Shown here: one piece after another, positions 1-5,250 of the stretch
How the letters are laid out: each line of letters begins with the position of its first letter
How positions within the stretch are numbered: position 1 is the first letter of the stretch
Source: Streptomyces griseus
GTDB lineage: Bacteria; Bacteroidota; Bacteroidia; Chitinophagales; Chitinophagaceae
DNA: 6,769 bases
Assembly: GCA_943323705.2 (NCBI GenBank)
Contig: CALPIT020000141.1
Span: 1-6,769, forward strand
Direction: 5' to 3'
Notes under the pieces: model-generated
The model's database searches: none
What the model was told of the DNA's origin: nothing
The model's input: the letters and a program-made list of their open reading frames with translations, nothing else
Position numbers and translations under genes: made by a program

Positions 1-2
1 AC

Positions 3-965
3 CACACTTATTTCAACCGAAACTTCCATATTGAGCCCACCAATGTTTGTGTATTCAGTTGTAAGTTTTGTTCCTATTCTATGTTATATGCTCATAGAGA
101 GGAAGGTTGGGAATTAAGTATCGACCAAATGGTTGACATTGTGAAAGGATATGATGGTAAACCCGTAACAGAAGTCCATATTGTAGGTGGTGTTCATCCA
201 AAAATGAACATGGAATATTTTAAAGAACTGATTCAAAAAATCAAAGCCCATCGACCAGATTTGCATATCAAAGCATTTACTGCTGTTGAATTGGATTATA
301 TGTTTCGTAAAGCAAAACTATCTGTAGAAGAAGGTTTGAAACAATTGCATGAAGCCGGATTACAATCTTTACCTGGTGGTGGTGCTGAAATCTTTCATCC
401 TGAAATCAGAGAGAAAATTGCAGGAGACAAAGTAACTGGCGAAGGCTGGTTGCAGATCCATGAAGCTGCACATAATTTAGGTATGCATAGCAATGCAACT
501 ATGCTTTATGGTCATGTTGAAAAATATAAACATCGTATCCATCACATGAGCCAACTGCGCGAATTGCAGGATAAAACAAAAGGTTTCAACACTTTCATAC
601 CGCTTAAATTCAGAAATGCCAATAACGACATGAGTGACGTTAAAGAATCTTCTGTTATTGAAGATATGAGGATGTATGCGATTGCCAGAATCTACTTAGA
701 TAACTTTCCTCATTTGAAAGCTTATTGGCCAATGCTGGGTCGTCAAAATGCGCAATTGACGCTTTCATTTGGTGTAAATGATATTGATGGTACCATTGAT
801 GATTCCACAAAAATTTATTCAATGGCAGGTAGCGAGGAACAAACACCAACAATGACAACAGAAGAACTGGTTACATTAATCAAACAAGCAAAAAGAACTG
901 CTGTAGAAAGAGATACACTTTATAACACCATCAACATTTTCAACGAAGCAGAAAGCATCGCTTAG
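3..965 (+). CDS. mqnE: Aminofutalosine synthase MqnE (5'-truncated by window edge)
   Basis: Radical SAM enzyme of the futalosine menaquinone pathway. The family uses a 5'-deoxyadenosyl radical to convert 3-[(1-carboxyvinyl)oxy]benzoate to aminofutalosine in the cytosol. The frame is open from base 3, well upstream of the first ATG (81), so 320 residues are visible and the N-terminus is missing (I expect some tens of residues). The [4Fe-4S] motif CVFSCKFC is at visible residues 16-23 (C-x3-C-x2-C), just before the ATG at 81, which therefore cannot be the start. Other MqnE-like stretches are HIEPTNVC before the cluster, EVHIVGGVHP, LPGGGAEIF, and a C-terminal region with DGTIDDSTKIYSMAG. The context around the cluster separates it from MqnC, the other radical SAM enzyme of the pathway. 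A small gene follows after 19 bp on the same strand and is probably cotranscribed. Ends with TAG at 963-965. Confident assignment from family memory; no search was run. Confidence 0.95.
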   Translation, partial: HTYFNRNFHIEPTNVCVFSCKFCSYSMLYAHREEGWELSIDQMVDIVKGYDGKPVTEVHIVGGVHPKMNMEYFKELIQKIKAHRPDLHIKAFTAVELDYMFRKAKLSVEEGLKQLHEAGLQSLPGGGAEIFHPEIREKIAGDKVTGEGWLQIHEAAHNLGMHSNATMLYGHVEKYKHRIHHMSQLRELQDKTKGFNTFIPLKFRNANNDMSDVKESSVIEDMRMYAIARIYLDNFPHLKAYWPMLGRQNAQLTLSFGVNDIDGTIDDSTKIYSMAGSEEQTPTMTTEELVTLIKQAKRTAVERDTLYNTINIFNEAESIA

Positions 966-984
966 CTTCATAAAAAAAATAATT

Positions 985-1245
985 ATGTCAGATTGCAACA
1001 TCAATATCAATTTTTCAGGTTCTGCAGAAGAAATTCTCAACAAAGCGAAATCAGCTGTAGCTTCACAAGGAGGTACATTTGAAGGAGATTTAAATGCTGG
1101 TCAATTTAATGTGAGCCTAATGTCTAATACTGTGTCTGGTTCTTATATCGTAGATGGCAATCAGTTAAAGCTTAACATTACAGAAAAACCAATGTTCATT
1201 CCTTGTAATGCTATAGAGAGTTATTTGGTGAAAAAACTATCGTAA
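985..1245 (+). CDS. Small hypothetical protein, 86 aa, downstream of mqnE
   Basis: I do not recognise this protein firmly. It has no signal peptide or membrane segment, so it is probably cytosolic. The layout is a short N-terminal strand (residues 3-10), a helix (about 12-27, EEILNKAKSAVASQG), then several predicted beta strands (31-72) and a final helix (about 76-86, AIESYLVKKLS). This resembles the small alpha/beta fold of polyhydroxyalkanoate-granule-type (PHA_gran_rgn-like) proteins, but that is a low-confidence resemblance by eye. There are two cysteines (C4, C74). It starts 19 bp after the mqnE stop with no strong Shine-Dalgarno (an A-rich leader precedes the ATG), as is common in Bacteroidota, and probably shares the mqnE transcript. 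Its stop lies 5 bp from the stop of the convergent HAD gene, leaving no room for a separate terminator. Coding is supported by the well-formed protein and tight spacing. Confidence 0.75.
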   Translation: MSDCNININFSGSAEEILNKAKSAVASQGGTFEGDLNAGQFNVSLMSNTVSGSYIVDGNQLKLNITEKPMFIPCNAIESYLVKKLS

Positions 1246-1250
1246 GTATT

Positions 1251-1661
1251 TTAAAGAACTCCTTTCTCTATCAAGATTTTTCTTATGGCTGTCCAATCGG
1301 CATAAGGACGTTCATTATTATTTCCAGGATAAATCAACGGGCAACCTAAGGCAGCATCATCAATGTAAATATTGGCATATGCTTTTGGAGAATCTGTCCA
1401 AGAAATCTGATCAGGATCTTTTTGAATGCCATATAAAGGAATTTCATTTTTCCGAAACCATTCAACAGCCTCTGTAAGAAAAAACTCATCGTAATTTCCA
1501 AAATTCGTTTTTACTTTTCTATCGCTCCTCATGGTAAACAATATGAGTTGATGACCTTTATCTGTCAATTCTTTTAATACCGGAATAGCCCCTATTTCTC
1601 TACCAATTTCTGGATACTCATGGGTAACACATGTGCCGTCGAAGTCAATTCCTATTTGCAT
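1251..1661 (-). CDS. Small HAD-superfamily hydrolase (BT0820-like putative phosphatase)
   Basis: Cytosolic HAD-like hydrolase, 136 residues from the chosen start MQIGIDFDGT. Motif I is DFDGT (residues 6-10, nucleophile D6 and acid/base D8). Motif II is the threonine in ILFTMRS (T43). K93 in SPKAYANIYIDDAALG can serve as motif III and D101/D102 form motif IV. There is no large cap domain, only a short insert around residues 48-85. The order and length resemble the small Bacteroides BT0820-type HAD proteins, whose substrate I do not know. A longer frame begins at 1688, but that ATG lies inside the hairpin terminator of the upstream ompA-like gene (1679-1709), so I take the ATG at 1659-1661, right after the T-tract. 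It must be expressed by readthrough or by a promoter overlapping the terminator; no clear TAnnTTTG box is visible. Converges on the 86-aa gene with a 5-bp gap. Confidence 0.85.
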   Translation of the reverse strand: MQIGIDFDGTCVTHEYPEIGREIGAIPVLKELTDKGHQLILFTMRSDRKVKTNFGNYDEFFLTEAVEWFRKNEIPLYGIQKDPDQISWTDSPKAYANIYIDDAALGCPLIYPGNNNERPYADWTAIRKILIEKGVL

Positions 1662-1678
1662 ATCAAGTAAATTAAAAA

Positions 1679-1709
1679 GAAAACCCACGGTTTTAGTCCG
1701 TGGGTTTTC
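1679..1709 (-). terminator. Intrinsic terminator of the ompA-like gene
   Basis: Perfect 12-bp inverted repeat (arms 1679-1690 and 1698-1709, 7-nt loop) with a CCCACGG/CCGTGGG core. Read on the minus strand it begins 18 nt after the ompA-like stop codon and is followed by a T-rich run (TTTTCTTTTTAATTT). It ends 17 nt before the HAD start codon. On the plus strand it lacks an equally good T-tract, so it is mainly a minus-strand terminator. Confidence 0.9.
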
Positions 1710-1727
1710 AAATATTGTAAAATGATA

Positions 1728-3065
1728 TTAATGATTGCTAACTAAAATTTCTGTTCTTCTGTTTTTAGCACGACCAGCTGCAGTTTTGTTATCTGCAATT
1801 GGTTTTTCAGAACCATATCCCATAGCATTCATTCTTGATCTGTCGATACCTTTTCCAGCTAAATATTCTTTAACAGAATTGGCTCTTTGACCAGATAAAT
1901 CTTTGTTTCTAACTTCTGATCCTACATTATCAGAGTGACCACTGATATCTAATTTCAAAGTTTGATCAGCAGTCATCAATGCCACGATTTCATTCAATGG
2001 CTTGTAAGACTTTGTAAGCAATTTAGCACTACCGGTTGCGTATTCAATATTCTTAGCCGCAAAATTTACTTTTTCGATTACAGCTTTTTCAATTTCAGGA
2101 CAACCTTGATTGCTTGCAGGGCCAGCAACGTTTGGACATTTGTCTTCTTCATCGTTTACGCCATCTTTATCAGTATCAGGAATTGGACATCCTTGGTAAC
2201 GAGCCAAACCTTTTTCTGAAGGACATTTATCTTGTTCGTCGTTGATTCCGTCTCCATCAGTATCAGGAATTGGACATCCTTGATATTTGGCAGTACCAGC
2301 TACTTTAGGACATTTGTCTTGTTCGTCATTCAATCCATCTCCATCAGAATCAGGAATTGGACATCCTTGGTATTTTGCTGAACCAGCTACATCAGGACAT
2401 TTATCTTCCGTATCCAAAACACCATCGTTATCACGATCAACAACTGGTGGCGGTGGTGGCGGTAAAACAACTTTTGGTCTTTCTTTACTTATGTTTTGAG
2501 CAACTCCAATAGAATAAAATAAATTATCCTTCATCACATCTTTTGTAAGTGTGAAACGATATTGTGATTGCAAAATGAAGTACGCAGTGTTGCTGATGTT
2601 TGCAGTTATACCTAAGCCTGCAGGTACGTAAGCACCAAATTTGTTGCTATACATTCCTAATCCAAGACCAGTAGTTACAAATGCATTGAAAGTGCTATTT
2701 TCTTTATACATGTAAGCATTTACAGAAGGTTCAATTTCAAAACCAACTTGATTAAAGTTAGTTGAATATTGATTTCTGTCAATAGCTGTATAATTATGAA
2801 ACAACATACTAGCTTTTGCAGAAAAGTCAAGTTGATTCAAAATAGTATGCCAATAAGAAACTGAAAAACCTAGGTCTTGATTTTTCAATCCTGATAAGGC
2901 TCTTGTACCGGTATTGTCTTTCCAGGATTGTGGCGTGTTTACATCCAAACTGTTCAGATGAATACCAAGAAGTCTTCTATTGTAAGAAGAAGCTTTATCT
3001 TTTTGAGCAAATGACATAGAAGCCAAAGCTAGAAATGATAAGAAAAGTGATAGTTTTTGTTTCAT
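1728..3065 (-). CDS. Outer-membrane OmpA-family protein: N-terminal barrel, TSP3 repeats, OmpA C-terminal domain
   Basis: 445 residues, exported to the outer membrane and probably anchoring it to peptidoglycan. Signal peptide at 1-20 (MKQK, hydrophobic core, cleavage after SFA, mature Q21). Residues about 30-194 look like a beta-barrel of the outer-membrane beta-barrel type (alternating strands, GLGLGMYS, FEIEPSVNAY). A proline linker VVLPPPPPPVVD (199-210) follows, then four calcium-binding thrombospondin type-3 units of 29 residues (about 210-322; D-rich DxDxDG loops, each with a Cys pair KCP...GCP). The OmpA-like domain is at about 335-443: GHSDNVG has D379 and, 15 residues on, R394 (SGQRANS), matching the diaminopimelate-binding Asp/Arg pair known from Acinetobacter OmpA; GYGSEKP and NRRTEI follow. 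It lies 65 bp downstream of a shorter paralogue with no terminator between them, so cotranscription is likely. Its end is marked by the 1679-1709 terminator. Confidence 0.93.
   Translation of the reverse strand: MKQKLSLFLSFLALASMSFAQKDKASSYNRRLLGIHLNSLDVNTPQSWKDNTGTRALSGLKNQDLGFSVSYWHTILNQLDFSAKASMLFHNYTAIDRNQYSTNFNQVGFEIEPSVNAYMYKENSTFNAFVTTGLGLGMYSNKFGAYVPAGLGITANISNTAYFILQSQYRFTLTKDVMKDNLFYSIGVAQNISKERPKVVLPPPPPPVVDRDNDGVLDTEDKCPDVAGSAKYQGCPIPDSDGDGLNDEQDKCPKVAGTAKYQGCPIPDTDGDGINDEQDKCPSEKGLARYQGCPIPDTDKDGVNDEEDKCPNVAGPASNQGCPEIEKAVIEKVNFAAKNIEYATGSAKLLTKSYKPLNEIVALMTADQTLKLDISGHSDNVGSEVRNKDLSGQRANSVKEYLAGKGIDRSRMNAMGYGSEKPIADNKTAAGRAKNRRTEILVSNH
2100..2438 (-). repeat. Four in-frame 87-bp tandem units encoding TSP3 calcium-binding repeats
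   Basis: Three full units and a slightly degenerate fourth, with an 87-nt period (29 codons), within the ompA-like gene. The phrase gtatcaggaattggacatcc (or a near variant) recurs at about 2174, 2260 and 2347. The unit next to the OmpA domain is the most diverged (PASNQGCP instead of AKYQGCP). High nucleotide similarity between units makes unit-number changes by slippage or recombination plausible. Confidence 0.85.
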
Positions 3066-3130
3066 AAACGGTTGTTTTTATTTTAAATTTTCAAAGCATC
3101 AATCAGATATTGAAAACAATTGGTAATGAA

Positions 3131-3715
3131 TTATTTCCCAATGTTCTGAAGGATACCAATAGAGTAAAACAAATTGTTTCTCATTACATCACTTGTAAGT
3201 GTGAAACGATATTGAGATTGAAGCGTAAACATAGTGTTGTTGCTGAAATTAGCAGACAAGCCCAATCCAGCAGGAACATAAGCGCCGAATTTGCCGCTAT
3301 ACATACCTAAGCCCAAACCTGCAGTTACAAAAGCGTTGTATTTGCTTTCGTCATTGAATGCATAAGCATTTACAGAAGGTTCGATTTCAAAACCAATTTG
3401 GTTGTAGTTAGTAGAATACTCATTTCTGTCGATGGCAGTATAATTATGGAACATCATGGTTGCTTTACCTGAAAGATCAACATGGTGTGCCAATGTTTGC
3501 CAATAAGAAACTGAGAAACCTAAATCCTGATCTTTAAATCCTGCAAGAGATTTGGTGCCGGTGTTTTCTTTCCAAGCTAGAGGAGAATTAACATCGATTG
3601 AGTTAAGATGGATACCTGCAAGTCTTCTTTTATTTGAAGATGCATTGCTTTTTTGAGCAAAAGAAAAAGTAGCTAAAGCCAAGAAAGATAATAACAATGT
3701 GAATTTTTGTTTCAT
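3131..3715 (-). CDS. Barrel-only outer-membrane protein, paralogue of the N-terminal half of the OmpA-like protein
   Basis: 194 residues. It aligns without gaps to residues 1-194 of the downstream 445-residue protein at about 72% identity (roughly 55 differences counted by eye), including the signal peptide (MKQK start, SFA before Q21) and blocks such as FHNYTAIDRN, GFEIEPSVNAY, KFGAYVPAGLG and QSQYRFTLT. It stops with GGG AAA TAA exactly where the longer protein runs into its proline linker (AGT AAA GAA). It therefore has the predicted beta-barrel but no TSP3 repeats and no peptidoglycan-binding domain, and should be a free outer-membrane barrel or a partner of the longer protein. Function unknown beyond that. 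The frame is intact and many substitutions are conservative (I/V, K/R, D/E), so it looks maintained and not decaying. A TATATTTG promoter element lies upstream; the OmpA-like gene follows 65 bp downstream, probably in the same operon. Confidence 0.88.
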   Translation of the reverse strand: MKQKFTLLLSFLALATFSFAQKSNASSNKRRLAGIHLNSIDVNSPLAWKENTGTKSLAGFKDQDLGFSVSYWQTLAHHVDLSGKATMMFHNYTAIDRNEYSTNYNQIGFEIEPSVNAYAFNDESKYNAFVTAGLGLGMYSGKFGAYVPAGLGLSANFSNNTMFTLQSQYRFTLTSDVMRNNLFYSIGILQNIGK

Positions 3716-3741
3716 AAATGCTAGTTTTAATTTTTAATTTT

Positions 3742-3757
3742 TCCCGAGTTAACGGGA
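3742..3757 (-). other. Small hairpin in the 5' leader of the barrel gene
   Basis: TCCCG (3742-3746) and CGGGA (3753-3757) can form a 5-bp GC-rich stem with a 6-nt AT-rich loop. It falls inside the predicted untranslated leader, between the promoter at 3781-3788 and the start codon at 3715, and is followed on the minus strand by an A/T-rich unstructured stretch up to the ATG. It might stabilise the mRNA 5' end, but only one copy is seen, so this is tentative. Confidence 0.35.
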
Positions 3758-3780
3758 CTGTACAATTGGGATAATATTTG

Positions 3781-3808
3781 CAAATATAAAGGCAATCGTT
3801 AAGAAAAC
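3781..3808 (-). promoter_or_regulatory. Bacteroidota-type promoter for the barrel/OmpA pair
   Basis: On the minus strand TATATTTG (3781-3788) matches the -7 consensus TAnnTTTG perfectly. A GCTG sequence 19 nt upstream is a half match to the TTTG -33 element. The implied transcription start is near 3774, giving a leader of about 60 nt before the ATG at 3715. Confidence 0.65.
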
Positions 3809-3938
3809 AGCTTATTTTTTGCTGAAAAACTAAATTTTTCAAACTGATTATCCTTAGTTAAAACGTGGATTGATTTGAGCGGTAGTTTTAAATTTAGCTA
3901 CCCATTAATTTAATACTGAAGAATAATTTGAAAATTTA

Positions 3939-3970
3939 TGTGGCATTAATTTTAAATCGCCCTATATTTG
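3939..3970 (+). promoter_or_regulatory. Promoter of tRNA-Arg
   Basis: TATATTTG at 3963-3970 is a perfect TAnnTTTG -7 element, with TGTG at 3939-3942 (three of four bases of TTTG) 20 nt upstream. It ends 19 nt before the tRNA, so transcription should start about a dozen bases before the mature 5' end. It points away from the promoter at 3781-3788, so the 150 bp between them is a divergent control region with no other recognisable content. Confidence 0.7.
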
Positions 3971-3989
3971 CATCCCAAAAAAGAGTCCA

Positions 3990-4063
<74 letters not shown>

Positions 4064-4065
4064 CG

Positions 4066-4098
4066 AAAAAAGGTCTTACAAATTGTAAGACCTTTTTT
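4066..4098. terminator. Bidirectional intrinsic terminator after tRNA-Arg
   Basis: Perfect 14-bp inverted repeat (4066-4079 and 4085-4098, 5-nt loop AAATT). Its core GGTCTTAC/GTAAGACC is flanked by six A on the left and six T on the right. It terminates the tRNA transcript on the plus strand. Because the A-run becomes a T-run on the other strand, it can also stop transcripts coming through repeat copy A from the minus-strand gene ending at 4378. Confidence 0.88.
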
Positions 4099-4216
4099 AT
4101 TTTATAACTTCAGCATATTTCACCAAACGTTCCTATGGAACGAAAATTAATCGTCATTTCGGGCTAGAGCCGAATTGTTCCCATGGAACAAAAAAGCAAA
4201 TTAGTTATGGTGTGCT

Positions 4217-4262
4217 TATCCAGTATCTAGAATCTAGTATCTAGCATCTAGTTCATCCAGCC
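4217..4262. repeat. Heptamer block 1 of copy A
   Basis: On the plus strand, five contiguous heptamers with period 7 (tatccag, tatctag, aatctag, tatctag, catctag; 4217-4251), then tt, catccag, cc. The consensus is TATCYAG (CTRGATA on the minus strand). CTAG, often rare in bacterial DNA, occurs four times here. Confidence 0.85.
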
Positions 4263-4274
4263 TGTCTACCCACG

Positions 4275-4298
4275 CAACGTCCCTTTCAGGAGACATTG
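4275..4298 (-). other. Strand-biased hairpin in copy A
   Basis: The minus-strand RNA can form a continuous 9-bp stem (CAATGTCTC with GGGACGTTG, loop CTGAAA) that uses two G-U pairs. The same positions on the plus strand give two A-C mismatches. The difference suggests that, if the structure matters, it does so in transcripts running in the minus direction, as 3' UTR of the 190-aa gene. The identical 24 nt occur in copy B. Confidence 0.55.
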
Positions 4299-4312
4299 CT
4301 GATAAGCAGGTC

Positions 4313-4380
4313 TATCGAGTATCTAGTATCCAGCATCTAGTTCATCCAGCCTATCCATCCTATCCATCCTATCCAGCCTA
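4313..4380. repeat. Heptamer block 2 of copy A, overlapping a stop codon
   Basis: On the plus strand tatcgag, tatctag, tatccag, catctag with period 7, then catccag, tatccat, tatccat, tatccag each separated by tt or cc (period 9). The last unit runs into the 190-aa gene, whose TAG stop (4378-4380) is made from it. This is the part of the repeat that differs most from copy B. Confidence 0.85.
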
Positions 4381-4950
4381 TCCCAACTTATTCAACAATC
4401 TCTCGCGTTCAGCATCTTTCATCGCCTGATTGATTTTCTTCCAACCGCCTCCCATTCTCACCAAACCAAAAGCAATTAGAAAAATACAAAAGATAACTTC
4501 CAATCCTGCTATCCATTCCCATAAAAAAATGTAATTGTTTTTCCACCAAATGCCCGAAAACACTTCAAGCATAGCTTGTGCCTCACCTTGTTCTTGAGCA
4601 GTTATTTGCTGAATCGCAGTCTGGTACTCAAAAGAAGCTACATTCATTTTTTGAATTTCATCCAATCGAGTTTTCAATGATTGTAGCGCTTCAAGATTTT
4701 TATCGAAGCTATTGTCGGGTGTTTTAAAAAAAACAGCATTATAATCTCCTTCAAAACCTTTGCCTTTAAATCCTGCAACAAATTTATCCATGTACACAGC
4801 TTTTTGCTGAATCGTAGATGCTTTTTCTGCCAAATTCCAATATGATTCATAATCTCTTTCGTAATGGTAATTACCAATGGTGGCAAAAAATATCATAATA
4901 ATCAACCATAAAACGCCAATTGAAATGTAAACTACGCCCTGCTTTTTCAT
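4378..4950 (-). CDS. Hypothetical two-pass membrane protein, 190 aa
   Basis: I do not recognise a family. The protein has an N-terminal transmembrane segment (about residues 7-26, preceded by MKKQ) and a second near the C-terminus (about 143-164). Between them is a region of about 115 residues that looks largely helical and polar (YESYWNLAEKAS, LEALQSLKTRLDEIQKM, TAIQQITAQEQGEAQAMLE), possibly coiled coil. The end is charged and helical (KKINQAMKDAERERLLNKL). With a positive N-terminus and two segments, both ends should be cytoplasmic and the middle periplasmic. The leader is A/T-rich with no Shine-Dalgarno; TAATATTG at 4971-4978 (minus) is a one-mismatch -7 box without a well-placed -33. The last two codons, GGA TAG, fall at or within the flanking heptamer array. 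The gene sits between two direct copies of the repeat, so recombination between them would delete it. Confidence 0.8.
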   Translation of the reverse strand: MKKQGVVYISIGVLWLIIMIFFATIGNYHYERDYESYWNLAEKASTIQQKAVYMDKFVAGFKGKGFEGDYNAVFFKTPDNSFDKNLEALQSLKTRLDEIQKMNVASFEYQTAIQQITAQEQGEAQAMLEVFSGIWWKNNYIFLWEWIAGLEVIFCIFLIAFGLVRMGGGWKKINQAMKDAERERLLNKLG

Positions 4951-5094
4951 CTTTATTTTTTTAATTTTTACAATATTAATTCAAACAAACAACAATCTCA
5001 CCAAACGTTCCTATGGAACGAGAATTAACCGTCATTTCGGGCTAGAGACGAATTGTTCCCATGGAACAAAAAAGCAAATTAGTTAAGGTTTGAT

Positions 5095-5140
5095 TATCCA
5101 GTATCTAGAATCTAGTATCTAGCATCTAGTTCATCCAGCC
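5095..5140. repeat. Heptamer block 1 of copy B
   Basis: The same five contiguous heptamers as in copy A, in the same order and with the same variants (5095-5129), followed by tt, catccag, cc. Complete conservation of the variant order shows the block was copied as a unit and has not been reshuffled since. Confidence 0.85.
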
Positions 5141-5152
5141 TATCTACCCACG

Positions 5153-5176
5153 CAACGTCCCTTTCAGGAGACATTG
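5153..5176 (-). other. Strand-biased hairpin in copy B
   Basis: Identical in all 24 nt to 4275-4298, with the same 9-bp minus-strand stem containing two G-U pairs. It would lie in the 3' untranslated part of the DUF4153 transcript. With no changes between copies there is no covariation to test the fold. Confidence 0.5.
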
Positions 5177-5190
5177 CTGATAAGTAGGCC

Positions 5191-5250
5191 TATCCAGTAT
5201 CCAGCTTATCTAGCTCATCCAGCCTATCTAGCTTATCCAGCCTATCCAGC
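5191..5250. repeat. Heptamer block 2 of copy B, overlapping a stop codon
   Basis: Two contiguous heptamers (tatccag twice, 5191-5204), then five period-9 units separated by ct or cc: tatctag, catccag, tatctag, tatccag, tatccag. On the minus strand, in the frame of the DUF4153 gene, the units read GCT-RGA-stop, with stops TAG, TAA, TAG, TGA and TAA in succession. The first TAG (5242-5244) is the gene's actual stop. Confidence 0.85.

Larger units (their letters stand above)
4120..4380 (-). repeat. Dispersed 3'-end repeat, copy A
   Basis: Copy A of a non-coding repeat. Its core 4120-4326 matches 4998-5204 with about 11 mismatches in 207 bp and no indels. Read on the minus strand, it begins at the stop codon of the 190-aa gene with a heptamer array, then a 24-nt hairpin (4275-4298), a second heptamer block, and finally three palindrome-like elements: TTGTTCC/GGAACAA at 4175-4191, TTCG/CGAA at 4158-4174 and CGTTCC/GGAACG at 4129-4143. 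No open frame of note runs through it. It fills most of the 314 bp between tRNA-Arg and the 190-aa gene. I cannot tie it to a named family. Confidence 0.85.
4998..5250 (-). repeat. Dispersed 3'-end repeat, copy B
   Basis: Second copy, same orientation as copy A and exactly 878 bp away. The core 4998-5204 keeps the palindromes (CGTTCC/GGAACG at 5007-5021, TTGTTCC/GGAACAA at 5053-5069), block 1 of the heptamers and the hairpin. The middle palindrome is weakened here (agacgaa for agccgaa). It lies between the start of the 190-aa gene and the stop of the DUF4153 gene, and its left end forms part of the upstream region of the 190-aa gene. Similarity stops abruptly left of 4998 and is replaced by differently arranged heptamers right of 5204. 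Confidence 0.85.

Noticed and set aside
81..965. mqnE start at the ATG at 81
   Set aside because: The radical SAM cluster motif CVFSCKFC is encoded just upstream in the same open frame, so the gene begins before the window.
1662..1688. Longer N-terminus of the HAD protein (MGFLFNLLD)
   Set aside because: The ATG lies within a perfect 12-bp terminator stem, and HAD proteins of this kind begin a few residues before DFDGT.
1962..2499. Plus-strand frames at 1962-2219 and 2287-2499
   Set aside because: They are antisense to the OmpA-like gene and reflect its repeated TSP3 coding sequence; the proteins show no recognisable features.
3131..3715. Barrel-only gene as a pseudogene of the OmpA-like gene
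   Set aside because: Intact frame, signal peptide, upstream promoter and mostly conservative substitutions indicate a maintained gene, though it may have arisen by truncation.
4129..4191. Palindromes in the repeat as intrinsic terminators
   Set aside because: Stems are only 6-7 bp with 3-nt loops, and no T-run follows in the transcribed direction; the T-run on the minus strand precedes the stem.
4120..5204. Composite transposon around the 190-aa gene
   Set aside because: No transposase, no terminal inverted repeats and no target-site duplication visible at the ends of either repeat copy.
4217..5250. CRISPR array from the regularly spaced repeats
   Set aside because: Units are only 7 bp with 0- or 2-nt spacing; there are no unique spacers of about 30 nt and no cas genes nearby.
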